From Halichondria panicea (taxonomy: Eukaryota > Porifera > Demospongiae > Suberitida > Halichondriidae), in contig NC_087392.1 in the NCBI RefSeq assembly GCF_963675165.1, positions 389,001-453,000 on the forward strand: DNA of 64,000 nucleotides, in the 5' to 3' direction. The notes beneath the pieces are model-generated. The model made no database searches and was not told the DNA's origin. It saw nothing but the letters and a program-made list of their open reading frames with translations. Below, piece after piece: positions 32,796 through 45,087 of the stretch. How positions within the stretch are numbered: position 1 is the stretch's first letter; each line of letters opens with the position of its first letter. A program made the position numbers and the translations under genes.

Positions 32796-33668
32796 GTTGC
32801 TAGTACGTTCCACGTTCTGTGTGCAGTGTACAAAGCTGTAGTGGCCAGAGAACCAGCTGAAAACTAGAAGCGTCTACTCTGAAATAATTTTCTCTCTCTC
32901 TCCTTCAACAAACGTAAGCAGTGATGGTGTATGACATCATAATTATTATGTACAGATCAGCGAATCTTTCAAGAAATTGGGAATTAAAGACACTTCACAA
33001 AATATTCTACTTGTTGCACTGCATTCAAATGAGGCTGATGCAAAGGTATCTCTTATTCAGTGCAGATCACTTATCAGGATAAGATCTTATCCTCACTCTC
33101 TTCTTCTGAAATTTATAAAGTGTACCAACGGAACAAAAGTTATGGCCGTTCAAAGATGTGGTATTAACCCACTCTCTTAATTCTATACAATAATAATGAT
33201 TAGTGATAATGATTGTTTTCTCATTCAGGCGTCTGATTTATTGGGCATGATTGAGGGTGACCTAACACCATTGCAAGGCATCCACTCGTGTAATAATACA
33301 CAGAGTATAATCAAGGTAACCATCTCAAAGCACACACCACAAAAATGTTTCGTAAGAGTTTTTGCCCAGTTTCTAAGTATTTTAATGTATATAGTTATAC
33401 GCAACACAAGGCGTTATAAAGACCTACACTTTTACTAGAACTTCTGCATGTCTTCATCAGATATCAACCAAATTAAGCTAGTAACGCGAACAGTGGAATT
33501 TATAGTCACTCACACCTTCACACACCTTCACACCCACACACCCACACACACACACACACACACACCCACACACACACACAGGAGTACAAGATTCCTCCTG
33601 AAGAGCTGGTGATATGCTCACTAGAGAACTGTGTAGTTACTAGGCTAGTCATCAAACACGTTACCTAG
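32796..33668 (+). pseudogene. TPRKB: TPRKB (Cgi121) homolog, 5'-truncated and frameshifted
   Basis: Four exons: 32796-32913 (FHVLCAVYKAV ... SVYSEIIFSLSPSTN), 32956-33045 (ISESFKKLGIKDTSQNILLV), 33229-33315 (ASDLLGMIEGDLTPL...), 33582-33668 (EYKIPPEELVICSLEN... to TAG). They align with residues of about 50 to the end of animal TPRKB/Cgi121, a regulatory subunit of the KEOPS complex that supports tRNA t6A synthesis. The STEIIFNLSP-like and ISEAxKKFG-like blocks are the diagnostic parts. The first exon carries an extra C near 32855, which splits the frame between AVYKAVVARE and LKTRSVYSE. I find no exon for the N-terminal 50 residues between the sulfotransferase piece and 32796. Probably a pseudogene; an assembly error could explain the one-base slip but not the missing 5' end. 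Confidence 0.75.
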
Positions 33669-34158
33669 GTCACCACCATTAATGTGTTATTGTTTTATTG
33701 TGTGGTGGCTATAATTATAATCATTATCATGAACTCTTGTCATTATCAACACCCACACGTTCTTTTCTTCCACTTCTCTAGATCTAATGGAACTCTATAA
33801 ACTTGCATATAGATGCCTTTTGAGTGGGCCAATAATAATGATGTCTCTATAATTATATAATCAAGGCATATAACTTTTTCAGTGCAGTTGGCAAACAATG
33901 AACGATTATAATTATATGGAATGGGCCTTGAATGGACTTGTTTTGCGACGGCATGTACTTGTAGCTACTTGTGCAATTTTATGTTGTGTGACGTTCACTC
34001 TTTTACCTATGCTAATATTTATATAGCAAGAATCACAATACGTACATGTACACGATTGTTTCTCTTATAAATTATTAGCAAAGCAATACTGCCTAATGAA
34101 AGACAAGTAGTACTCGCTTCCTAATCAAAGACAGTATAAGAAGTAGGACCCACCAATG

Positions 34159-34219
34159 CTGATAGTGCACTAGATTTTAATAAGTATTTAATACTTATTA
34201 AAATCTAGCACTATCAGCA
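34159..34219. repeat. hairpin, about 29-bp arms
   Basis: GCTGATAGTGC(AC)TAGATTTTAATAAGTATT pairs with AATACTTATTAAAATCTAGCACTATCAGC with a one-base loop and a two-base bulge. It lies just before a minisatellite. Confidence 0.75.
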
Positions 34220-34259
34220 TTTATACTAAGTATAAAAAAAAACTACTGGCCAGTAGCAA

Positions 34260-34432
34260 CTAAGGAACTACTACCACTGTAGTAGGGCTGCTGACTTTCA
34301 AATGAAAGACAGTAGGGCTGCCACCTAATGAAAGGTAGGAGGGCTACCACCTAATGAAAGGCAGTACGGCTACCACCTAATGAAAGGCAGTACGATCTCC
34401 TGCTGACTATCACAATGAAAGACAGTAGGAAG
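34260..34432. repeat. minisatellite, about 29-bp unit
   Basis: CTACCACCTAATGAAAGGCAGTA-type units repeat about five times with drift. No coding frame. The region 34440-35330 that follows holds a TAGCCTCGATCTCAGGCCG repeat end (34551) and a block with tandem GCAGAGGGGGTCA; no gene seen. Confidence 0.7.
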
Positions 34433-35593
34433 TGGATGACCAGTTTCCCGACCATGCACTACAGCTCCGGAGCCCCGGTTTATAACCCACACGCTACATG
34501 GGTGAACTGCAACAAGTCAATAACGTAGGAGGAAGGGAATCTTTGAGCCTCGATCTCAGGCCGCACTGAAGATGAGGCCTAGTATAATAGCCTAGATATA
34601 TCTAGCTAGCTGAGCACAGAAAAAACGTACTGATTATAAAGTATCAGGTACAGTGCTACGATCGAAAGAGTGGAATAATACAGCAAACAGAGAAGAGGCC
34701 TAAAGATTCTAAGGTACTGAACTGTATTAGGCTGGTATTTTATATAGAGTACAATGTATATAGTTACCTGTACTCACTCTATTGTGTGTGTGGCTGACTG
34801 GTGTCAGTTCTCAGTGAGCGCCCCCTCAAGGTTCAAGGTCTGGGGGGTTAAGGTTCATGGTTCCCTGCTAGGGGTCAACGGAGGTTATCAGAAATCAGCA
34901 GAAAGTGAGTTAACGTTGATTTTTAATGTTGCGTCTCGGATCCCACAAGAGGCTAGGTTACTTGACCTTAGTTATTTTGCAGAGGGGGTCATTTTGCAGA
35001 GGGGGTCAAATTTTCTTTCGCCAATTTTGCGCAGAGATACAGCGCTTTTGTGTTAGCCTCGATACCATCAAGCGGCTTGTTCTCGAGGTCAACCCACGGC
35101 TGGCCTCAATACTTGTATCTCTGCTTCTGAAAAAAAATTTTTTTTGACCCCCCCTTGAATAATAATTAAGCTTATAGTAGTGTGCTGGAGAAGTTCGGAG
35201 AAATCCAATTAGTGACCTTAATTATCTACAGTGGTTCAGCCTTGATCCTCTGGTCGCGTCCTAAATGGAGGTAAATTTAGCCACACCCTAGCCTTCATTC
35301 TATGGCTACTGGAAAGCTAAGTTTTGAAATCGAGGCAGTTAGACTAGGTGGAGGAGCTACCTCCATGTTTCAACGTTCAAAAGAAATTAACATTGTGGCA
35401 ATACAGTAGTATAATTATACATACCTCCAATTGTATCGATCCTTCACAGTGGTCTCTCCAATACGTTTCACTTTCAACATCATCCTGCAATAATTATTTC
35501 TTTTCACATCAATTCTTTATAGTACCTACAAAGACTTACGACCACCATTTTGAGGTCATTCCAAGAGCTCTCTCACTATCTGCAGTCCAAGTC

Positions 35594-36961
35594 ATGCCAA
35601 AAGAGAAAGGGGCAAGGAAAACAAAACGAACTGGGATGGTATCAAGTGGAATGAATTAGGACAAACTAAAGACTGGAGGTATACATTCCAACTGTGTTAT
35701 CAACTGATACTGATCACATGTACTCAGATTATGGACCAATAAATTTAGCTCGTGGAATGTGAATGGAATCAGAGCATGGATAAAGGTATCGTTTCCTCCA
35801 TGAATTACAATTATTAACCACCGCATTTTATACACTGTGTACAGAATGGTGGTCTGGAGTACATTGCAAGGGAAGACCCAGACATATTCTGTGTACAAGA
35901 AACCAAGTGTATTGAGAAAGAGCTTCCTATGGTAGGACAGCCACTGTACACACACACTCACCCCCCCCCACACACACACACACTCACCCCCCCCACACAC
36001 ACACACTCACCCCCCCCACACACACACACTCACCCCCCACACACACACACACTCTCACACAATCCCCCTCCCCCCACACACTCACCCCCCTCCCCAAACA
36101 CTCTCACACAATCCCCCCTCACCACACACACACTCACCCACACCCACACACACACACTCTCACACAACCCCCCTCCCCACACACACACATTCTCACACAA
36201 CCCCCCTCCCCACACACACACTCTCACACAACCCCCCCCACACACATACACACAGAACCAGCTCGGTATTCCTGGCTACCACGTCTACTGGCACTCTGCT
36301 GAGAAGAAAGGCTACAGCGGTGTGTAAAAGAAGATAGGTGCCTTTTGAACCCACTAACGTTAACGTTTTCTATATGCATGTTTTATTTTACATTTTGTCT
36401 CTGAACAAACAATCTGAGTTTGCGTTCCCTTTGTGTACAAGCATGTGTGTATTCTACGTGCAGATTTGAAGAACCCCAAGACAAACGCAAAGACAGCTGG
36501 TTTCACGCCTGAGGAGAGACAGGACTTCACAGAGCTACTGGAGGAGGGTTTTGTGGACACCTTCCGTCACCTGTATCCCGACCTCGCTGGAGCATACACT
36601 TACTGGTCATACAGGTTCAACGCCAGAGCCAAGAACACTGGCTGGTGAGTGCTCCCGCATTACTCTAGAAATAGAGTGTAATTTCAGTGTGTGTGAGCAA
36701 ACTGTACAGCTACAGCGGAACCATTATTTTTTATATAACAAAACATTTGCCATTATAATTATGTAGGAGGTGGGCTTTTTATATCGTAGATGGTTAGGAG
36801 TGGCCGTTAAGGTACATTACTGTTTAATATAAAATCATATTTATTTTTCTTCAGGAGACTGGATTATTTCGTGGTGTCTGAGCGGCTCCTCCCTCATGTG
36901 ACTGATTCGTAAGGAGGTGTTTGGGAGTGATTATTGCCCATTGGTGATTGGACTGACTGAC
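35594..36961 (+). pseudogene. APEX1: AP endonuclease pseudogene (APEX1-like)
   Basis: Inverted paralog of the intact gene at 60587-62487. Surviving exons: 35594-35678 (start MPKEK fused directly to the NWDGIKW region, out of frame), 35728-35785 ([13 protein letters not shown]), 35845-35931 ([20 protein letters not shown]), 36256 to about 36336, 36464-36644 ([19 protein letters not shown]) and 36855 onward ([17 protein letters not shown]). Lesions: deletion joining exons 1 and 3 with a frame slip; loss of two exons and parts of their neighbours after KGYSGV, removing the Tyr and Asp-x-Asn active-site segments; a 7-bp deletion after VTD creating a stop; and the final catalytic His codon CAT changed to TAT in GSDHCP. 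The intron after QETKC has expanded into a 300-bp CA/C-rich tract. Confidence 0.93.
35949..36253. repeat. CA/C-rich simple repeat in pseudogene intron
   Basis: ACACACTCACCCCCC-type units fill the intron that in the intact gene (61691-61802) is a GT tract of about 50 bp plus a short tail. The Thr/His/Pro-rich frames here are not genes. Confidence 0.9.
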
Positions 36962-37116
36962 CACGCCCACAAGAGAATGACGAACACTGAATTGATTGAC
37001 TATCACTAGCATTTAGCCATTATACAACCCAATGTTTGCATCAGATTTAATAACATAATAACAACAGTAATTAAGATAATACAAAGTCATGAATAATACG
37101 TGCAAACAAAATTTAA

Positions 37117-37435
37117 TTACAGTGTACAAGTATGCTTCTGTTTATCATAATTCAGACATATTGCCACTGCCTTCCTGACACATCTATTGGCATCCTCCTC
37201 GTCCTCACCATGCACCACCACCAAGCAGCTGCTGGCCACCTCTTCCAGCAACCCTGGTCTGCTACTTGTGATGCTGCAAGCACAATATTAGACACACAGC
37301 ATAAATTAATTATGATTACAAAGAGAGCATGCACAGCTCTCACCCGTAGTGTCTTGGCATGTTCTACTAGCCCCAGTATCATTTGGGGTCTGCCCTCACG
37401 GTCAATGGAGTAGATAGAGGCCGCATCAGGTAGTA
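37117..37435 (-). CDS. possible exons of an unrecognised gene
   Basis: Reverse strand: a segment 37344-37435 between acceptor-like and donor-like sites reads LPDAASIYSIDREGRPQMIL... to KTLR before GTGAGA. A second segment, 37117-37273, has a frame GLLEEVASSCLVVVHGEDEE... CVRKAVAICLNY to a stop. The phases of the two do not match with the acceptor I can see. Composition looks coding, not repeat-like, but I do not recognise the protein. A further candidate reads VDLDLNGWRTYGVNLGCSLR near 37695-37750. Between 37760 and 38690 I see nothing I can support. Confidence 0.3.
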
Positions 37436-38699
37436 CTATACAGCTACATGTAGTCGTCGCAGCTTGTCATTGGTATGAGTCCTGCATGAGAGGGGGACCC
37501 GTGAATATGATAGCATGCTACCATTAATAGGCAGTACCTATATAATTATTATAAAGAATGCACAAACACACGAGAGTTGTTGTTATAGTTGTGCTTTATC
37601 ATGTAGCTCTAATATCTGTCGTACCATACTCCTGTACTTGCATGTCCAACAACTCCTGGCTCTCTAATCCGCTGCCTGATCTCCACCCACCTTAGGGAAC
37701 AACCTAGATTCACACCGTATGTCCGCCACCCGTTCAAATCTAAATCAACCTGGGAGACCCCCCATAATTATAAGTTATCAAAAAAACACCTCAGACTACG
37801 GAAGATGGCTTCTTCCACCTTGACAATAAAGATCTCTATATACTAGACTGACAAACGACCCCACATTAGAAGCTAGCAGCCACATAAATTAGTGTGTATA
37901 TTATCATCATCCTCTGTCCAGTAAACACAAGTACTCACGGACCCTCACCCCCAAATCCCTCCAACCAGAGATAAAGTAAGGAAAGGGATTGGCAATGGTC
38001 GAAAAAATGTGACTATCCGTGATGCGCTACGTCATCGACTTTTTTTCATCTTTTGTAGCCTCCATTTATAGCTAAAAGTAAAAAAAACATGCTTAATAAG
38101 GAAATCAAAATCAAGAATTTATGCAGCCTAGTTGATCAACAGAGACGCAACAAAACTAATATAACACTTTCTCGTCCTTTACAGCCTCCATTTTAGCATT
38201 TTGGTTAAAACCATACAAAAGAAATTATAACCAAGCAGGCCAGTTCGATCGTCAACATAGACACAAATAAGCAGGATCTGTAGGCAAAACATCATTAATT
38301 TTGGCTACAGCAGTGCTTCTTAAAAAGGGGCACAGACCAATAATAACTAGTTTTCAAGCTCTAGAGCACCACAGTCAATTCTTCCACGCTTGGACTTCAC
38401 TTTAAATAAAGCACAGGACACGTGTAGCCTTACTATATGCAATTCTAAAGTCTCATGAGACTAATAACAAACTAAAAGTAATATTACTTCATTTCGCGGG
38501 CGTTGTGCCAGGAAATAGATGGTTGAGAGGAAATCAACATGAAATCAATGTGAAATGATCACGTGAGTTACTCCCGTTGCCAATCCCTCTATTACTCTAT
38601 CAGTCTGCTCCAACCCACCACTACGTGAGTATTACGTTCCAGCGTTAGCTATACACAGTTCTTGCTATCTATGATAGACGCGACTCTATATATGGGTAG

Positions 38700-39177
38700 A
38701 GGCTGACCGTGCACACTTGTCCACAGGTACGTGGAAATTAAAGTATAAGAATCAATTATGTATTATCCAGACAGTCTCGATCTCAGAAGTGTCGTCGATA
38801 TCCTCTAACCCAGCCACAGAAACCGTGAGGGCCATGATGTAGTGTTTCGTATTGTTATAATTATCAAACGGCGGTTCTAGTGTGTCATCATCTGATGGGA
38901 GTGGATCGCGGGGTTAGTACAGTGTACCATCCACTCACAATAATGTGGCCATGTCTCCAGGGTTCGCGTTCGTAAAGTTCAAAACAAATCATCAGCAGAC
39001 AAAGCTATTTCCCATCCCTCAGCACCGGCCATATTCATGGCATCAGGATCTGCTAGTTGCTACAGATGCAAAACTGGGTCCTGCAGCGGGTGTGTGTGTG
39101 TGTGTGTGTGTGTGCCCATGCAGGCAGGCACTGCACAAAGTGCATCCCTAGCACAAACTCAAAAAGCACCAACAAGG
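38700..39177 (+). pseudogene. scrambled family fragment with expanded TG run
   Basis: A spacer piece ending GAAACC/GTGAGGG (38820), a short exon with GGAGTGGATCGCGG (38897) and an RNP1 exon near 38962 (GFAFVKFKTNHQQ, frame then lost) are followed by a Cys-rich exon starting at 39037 (MASGSASCYRCKTGSCSG). In this last exon the TG run encoding Cys-Val-Cys has grown to twelve units from five, shifting the frame; the tail and GTTGGTC donor are still recognisable. The order is reversed relative to a functional gene. Confidence 0.65.
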
Positions 39178-39735
39178 TTGGTCTCTATAATTATATATAT
39201 GTATATATTATTATTCATGTTGTTATATAGCTATAGCTGATTGTGAGTGCATGTGTGCTGGTCCCACTAGCTCATGATTCATTGTTCTCTTGTGGTCTAC
39301 TTGATGTGTATTTGCGTACACCTAATATGAGGGAATCCATATAAGTGTACCAATTACAGGGCCGTACATAGCTTAGGTTTGTAGGGGTGGAAAAATAACA
39401 GCTGAAAATTTTTCCTAAAAAAAAGGTCAACTGTTATTTCATATCCTCTGAGTATGGCAACTTCCAACTTGCTATGGCACTACTTATTAGACAAGGTAGC
39501 TTGAGCTAGAAAGGTACTCCTACTTCCAGAGGCGCAGTGGAGCTCAGATTTTACCTAAAAAAAAGGTCATCACTCGTTCTCAACAGTCAGCATGTGCATC
39601 AGATAGCCCTGCCCACATCTCAATTTCATGACATCATTCAATCGATAAAAGCATTGGGCATGTTTAGATCAGTAATTTTGGCAGATCTAGAATGCCAGGG
39701 GGGAAACTGCCCCCCCCCGTCTATATGGCCCTGGA

Positions 39736-40220
39736 TTAAGAGTGAGGCAAAAGTATATGCTAGCATCCTAACGCACTACTTCAATGTATGCAGACTTGAG
39801 GGCTGCCTATATATATAATACAACACAACATTCTGTATTAGTATGATTGCGTATCATTATAAGGAAATACTCTATATATAGGTGAAGCCCTGTTTGCGTA
39901 TCGATAAGCAAACACAATGCAAACTCACAATTATAAATCACAAACCTCTTTGAACTAAGAACAAGGATATTCGATTAGTTAATGTCAAAACTAAATACTG
40001 CCTTCTATATATTTGAATACAGAGGGCAGTATATAGATTAATTGTACCTCAAGTGCAGCTCAGCCACTGCACAAGTGAGAAGAGCCCTCCCTCAGTGCTG
40101 CATGCCGTTGATTTTTGCTTGGTCCTCCATGAATGGCATCAGAGAACTTGAGTCTAAAAATACTGTACCTGTGAGAAGAGAATAAAGTGAAAGTGGAGTA
40201 CTTGCATGTATACTAGTCAG
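39736..40220. repeat. direct copy of 20.78-21.25 kb
   Basis: Almost identical to 20781-21250, starting at AGAGTGAGGCAAAAG. The homology resumes after insertions at about 41695-41790 and 42395-42740, so this is a third copy of the 20.8-22.8 / 52-53.9 kb unit, split by the hAT-like and other insertions. Confidence 0.75.
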
Positions 40221-40309
40221 GGTGTCATACAGGGGCGGAAAGGGGGGATACCCCCCCCATAGCTCCAATTTCCCGCCCTTTTTTGCATTCAGGTACTAGG
40301 TTGTATGAC

Positions 40310-41178
40310 CAGGGGCGGATCCAGGATTTAGGGAAGGGGGGTTCTTACTTCTTGGCCGCGCAAAGCGAGTGTCACTCGGCGCATAGCGCCAAAATTTTTG
40401 GCTGACCACGCCCATTAATCAACCACATTTCCCTATATCTGAAAGAACACAAGGCAAAGCCATTCTCATGCTCTGGGGATAGTGATTGCACTTTCTTCTC
40501 TTTCAGGAGAGCACCAATGTCCATTGGCTGATCCTCAGCGGAAGATCTCGTTGCTTGCTTCGATGAACACGGAGGGGTGATGGAGGTGGCTGGTGGTTCC
40601 AGTGGAGAGATAGTTGTGACTGGAGGAGAGATGGTTGTGACTGGAGGAGAGACGGTGGTGGCTGGAGGAGAGACGTTGATGACTGGAGGAGAGACGGTGG
40701 TGGCTGCATGGAGGAGAGACGTTGATGACTGGAGGAGAGACGATGGTGGCTGGTGGTTCTCTTGAAGAGGAGACTGCATGGCTGTAGACTTGACGCATCA
40801 TCTAGATTATTATATTAGTCAATATAATTATTATAGAATTATAATTATCTATACAGTGTCTATCATTCAGTATGCAGTGCCATGAACTCTCCCTTACCTG
40901 AAACTTTACTCTTCTTAAACCAGGAGTCAATGGAGGATTGCAATCTAGACCTTTTGTTAGGATTCATGGCCAGGCTCAATTATCACTGCGACCATGTGGC
41001 TGGATGAGTCAATATAGCCAGCCCCACCCTCACATTATGCAGAGAGAACTTTGTACCCTATTGTCATGACAGTAAGCTAGCTAGCTAGCCAGGTCCTAGG
41101 TGTATTAAATATAAAGTATCAACTTAGTGGAAGGGTAGTTCGTACGAACCCAACGAACTACCTCTGGATCCGCCACTG
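40310..41178 (-). mobile_element. truncated hAT-like transposon, 869 bp
   Basis: Termini CAGGGGCGGATCCAG and CTGGATCCGCCACTG form a terminal inverted repeat with one mismatch. Flanks share ATGAC on both sides. The uninterrupted sequence is present, inverted, near 23.99-24.03 kb (GTTGTATGAC joined to TGAGTGTCC), which proves insertion. On the reverse strand exon 40898-40967 (MNPNKRSRLQSSIDSWFKKS) resembles the N-terminus of TTF/hAT transposases. The second exon, 40372-40799, is a Pro/Ser-rich minisatellite (Ser-Pro-Pro-Val-Thr units). No zinc finger or hATC dimerisation domain is present, so it cannot encode an active transposase. Confidence 0.8.
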
Positions 41179-41794
41179 ATGACTGAGTGTCCATATAGCT
41201 GGCAATTTTACACAGGGTATTAAAATAACAGTTTACCTTTTTTTTTAGCAAAATGTTCTGGTTACTTTTCTTATTTTTGCCCTCTACTTCAAAATCCTGT
41301 ATGAAACCCTGCTAGTCTTACTAGTCTACAGGGTTTTGCAGAAATAGAGGGTGTAGAGCGTTCCTTATATGGATATCTAATGTTTACACATTGTGGTGTC
41401 ATAATATACACATTGTGGTGAAATGCTAAGTCTGATTGGGAAGCAACACAAAATGGCTTTTTTCTTGTGAAAAAATATCAAGGCATTATTTGGGATATAA
41501 GATGGAGAATTGCATCAGACAGAGCTGCTTGGACTATCTTATCAAAGTGTTGCTGAGAATCTTCCATCAACTGTTGTAGAATAGTGCCATGCTGACTTAG
41601 TCTACAACTTTATGGTTGACCACAGATAACCATATAAGGAACGCTCAACGCAAAACGCTTTTTTGTGGATATTGCAAAGATTCTGCAAAACCCTGTATAA
41701 TTTCATGCAAGCACAAAGAATTCGGTGTTCACTCAAGCATGCAAAGAGCTAATGGGACCACAAGCTTACTACTCTATAGCAAACCCACATACCA

Positions 41795-42395
41795 TGCATT
41801 AGCCTCGATTCCAGGCCGCTAAGAGAGGGCCTGGTATCGACTGTTTGCGCATGCGCCACCTATTACCCAGAAAGTGGGTAATTCGGATACCATTGTATTT
41901 TGCTCAGTAAAACAATGACGTCACAACGAACGGAAGTGGATTGAAGAAAGTGGATAGAAGTGTGATTGTAGCCCGTGTGATAGCATTCTAATAGCTACCC
42001 TTAGCCTACTATGTTAACAAAGGACTCACAGCCTGCAACAGTGTGGATAACAATCCTCTGAACGGAGGGGAAGGCTGACATGGACAATAGCCTATATGGA
42101 TAGGCCACGCCCATCTGACACTAACCTTGGTGAAAGTCGACTCTATCAGAAAGAAATTGCTGCTGTAACCAATACAGCTCTGTCTCTAGCTATATAGCTA
42201 GCTATATAGCTCTGTGTCTGACTTTATGAAGAGTATTCTTTGTCTGTATATGTTATTCAGGATATAATTCGGGTAAAAATTCAGTTTAATGGGAAACATC
42301 ACGGGAATATTATCCAATAATTTTGCGCATGCGCAAGCAGTCAGTAGCAGGCCTAATTGTTTAGGCCTTGTGAAGGAGGCTAACCATGCATAAGA
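41795..42395. mobile_element. possible foldback element with TAGCCTCGATTCC end
   Basis: This block interrupts the homology to 21.3 kb. It starts TTAGCCTCGATTCCAGGCCG and ends AGGAGGCTAACC. The starting motif recurs at 23.88, 25.94 (inverted), 34.55, 42.81 and 44.63 (inverted) kb. No coding region recognised. Confidence 0.45.
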
Positions 42396-43175
42396 CACTA
42401 CCTATACTTGTCTGTTTGGGGTGATATAGTGTAAGGGGTGCTGTTCATGCACATACAGAGGTAAGGCCTGGGACGAAAAGGATATATACACCATAGTTGC
42501 ATGCACATTGGCAAAGCTTTTTAACCACAACATATTCTAGTAACACGTATACCTCATTTCCCTGATTTAAGTGCTTTCAACATTGTCTGAGTGTACAGTC
42601 ATCATAAAACTCCCTCTGCATGTGCAGCAAGTGGTCTGTGATCTTGGTTGTCATTTGGGTTGAATCATCTGTAACAACAATAACAACAATTGGTTATCCA
42701 ATTGCTGCATGCATTACAGAATGCAGAATACAATGTAACAAACGGCATAATTCAGCACACATAATTATTTTATGCATAATTAGATATAATTATGTACACT
42801 ATTTACTAGCCTCGATTCCAGGCCGATTAAAATACGTATTTTAATCGGTTGCTTTGTTTGGGTTGGCTTCCATGTTGTTTGTGAGTTGGAAGTACTTCTT
42901 TCTTGAGTAGCACATGGTCAGATCTACGCCTGCGCATTAGAGATGTCACAAAAAAAGATGTCACAAGGGCCGGCCTGCAGCCCAGCCCCACCCCTTCTTT
43001 TTTTCTGCAACATGCATGGTACACAGCAAGACTAATATAGTTGATGGTTTCTTGCTTCAAATGTTTAGAGCAAAAGAATACTCAGAGAACTGATCTCTCC
43101 ATGCAGCTGGCTATTTATACTATTCAGGGGACGGTATCTCATCGGATGTTTGTAATATATACAACCTCAAATCAT

Positions 43176-43211
43176 AGATTATACTGTACACTCTGGAGTG
43201 TACAGTATCTA
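43176..43211. repeat. hairpin near AGTGTACAGT
   Basis: ATAGAT(TAT)ACTGTACACTC, loop TGG, AGTGTACAGTATCTAT. It lies within the 42.5-43.3 kb repeat arm and is not present in the 24.5 kb partner. Confidence 0.55.
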
Positions 43212-43990
43212 TGCTCAAATTTAGCTATGAAATAAAATAGCCCGAAACAAAAATCACTGATCTAAGAACACCATCAAACATAACTTTTTAGCTTTGAAAG
43301 ATTGGACGTACAGCCACTCCTATATATCTTACTGGTTACAGCATTATTTTTTGTTTTAAAAATTTATTGCTTTTGCTGATTGGAAAATGGGGTTCTGAAA
43401 TCATCATTAATTTTGAGAGCAACAATCGTGCAGACATTGTATAATAGCATAGGTATAGTATTAAAAAAATCAACATCACACATTATAAATTATTGTTCTC
43501 TTTGTACCAAGTGTGTAAATGCAAAACAAGTCTATTCGAGGCCCATTCCATAATTGTTCTGTTTGCCAACTGCATTGTTGTACAATATCTTGTCAGTAGT
43601 ATAGCTCAGAGAAGTCATTTCTTATACCCTCGTCCGAGCAGTTGGCTATCTTGTTGAGACCACCCCTCTTTAGTTCACCTGGAGAGAGAAGAGGTAAACA
43701 ATATATGCATGCATGGGAGGACGGTGTAATGCATGTGGGAAGGTAATGAAGGTGTTGTGTGAAAACCTATAGTATTAAGTATTATGTACTTATAAGAAAA
43801 GTGAGATTTATGACTAAGATTGAGCCTTGTGGGGAACAACTGGGGTTAGAAATTGGATAGTTGCAGCAATCATATATAATTATGAAGACATACTGTGCTA
43901 TAAAATTGGCCGCTGCATGTTTCCTATACGAATCTGTTAGGTATATATATATATATATAATTATACATGTTATATAATTATTATAATTAT

Positions 43991-44176
43991 TGTATAGCGG
44001 GTAATTTTCGTGGGGGTAAAAAATTCGTTATCAAGCTGACCTACATGAAAATTTCCCCATGAAACGTAGGCATGGCTTACCATAACGCATGCAATGCAAA
44101 CAGTATTTATAGTCAGGAAAATCACCGTTTTCCATAAACGAATTTTACCCCATGAAAATTACCCGCTATACGGTAT
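43991..44176. mobile_element. MITE family B, copy 2
   Basis: TGTATAGCGGGTAATTTTCG ... GAAAATTACCCGCTATACGG, with GGGGTAAA and TTTACCCC just inside. Complete second copy of the element at 3531-3722, interior in opposite orientation (GTAGGCATGGCTTACC). Confidence 0.8.
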
Positions 44177-44302
44177 ATAGTGCATATACATGGCTTCAAA
44201 TTATGTCGTAAATATATATTAAAGGTCTCAGGCACACTTCAACTAATTATAAGTGTATATACTATAGTACATAATAAATAGTATGTCAGAAATACCGATT
44301 TA

Positions 44303-44620
44303 CTACCTCCTGGACCATGCAGTCAAGCATGATAGTGCAGTATATACACACGTTTCCCACGGTATACCCCTCAGAGTAGGACATGGTACAGCTTTAAAGT
44401 ACCTGAGAAAGCACAAAAAGGTGAACACTTACCAAACACATCATTATTGACAGTCTTATGTATATATAATAATATACCTTCAAGTTGAGAAGAGTGAATG
44501 GATTTGCAGACCTCCCAGAGCTGATAGGCATGTCAACCAGAAACTTTCTCTTATTATGTTCTCCTTTATAAGTACCAGGCCTATATAGTTGTTCGCCTAT
44601 ATAACCATATATAAAAGCGA
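44303..44620 (-). CDS. possible exons of an unrecognised gene
   Basis: Reverse strand: KRKFLVDMPISSGRSANPF continues to LLNLK before GTATAT near 44478. A second segment near 44314-44400, between a CTCAG acceptor and a GTAGTA donor, is open in two frames, so its reading is uncertain. No domain recognised, no start or stop exon found. Could equally be chance frames in non-family intergenic DNA. Confidence 0.2.
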
Positions 44621-45087
44621 ACATGCACTCGGCATGGGATCGAGGCTAGTTGCATATATATAGGCCGTCGCCCGATATAGCGATATTTTGTTTCGACAAT
44701 TAAGTGAATCTCCTTAGTACATGCATGCCGCTGGTGTGTAATCTATCCCCCTCATCACATTTGGAGGGGGTGTGCATGAGTCGCTATTGCGTGCATTTGT
44801 CCAAGGTATACCTATATATATACACGCATATATAATAATTATAGGCCTATAAAACAATAATTGTGTGGATGCAAAATATAACGGCTGGATGTACTGGAGG
44901 GCCGGGGAGTATCAACCACTATCTGCCACATAGGGGGTGATTGTCTTCTTGTAAAAGGTTCTGTATATGCATATAATTATTACATACAACATGCATGCAT
45001 GCATTTTGAGTGATTTAGCTTGGCATCATAATAATTATATATAGTATTATAGGCAACATATGCACAGACAAACATTAATAAATTGAG

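Noticed and set aside
35929-36327. 132-aa Thr/His/Pro-rich frame
   Set aside because: It is the CA/C-rich intron of the AP endonuclease pseudogene running into its GYHVYW exon in the pseudogene frame, not a separate gene.
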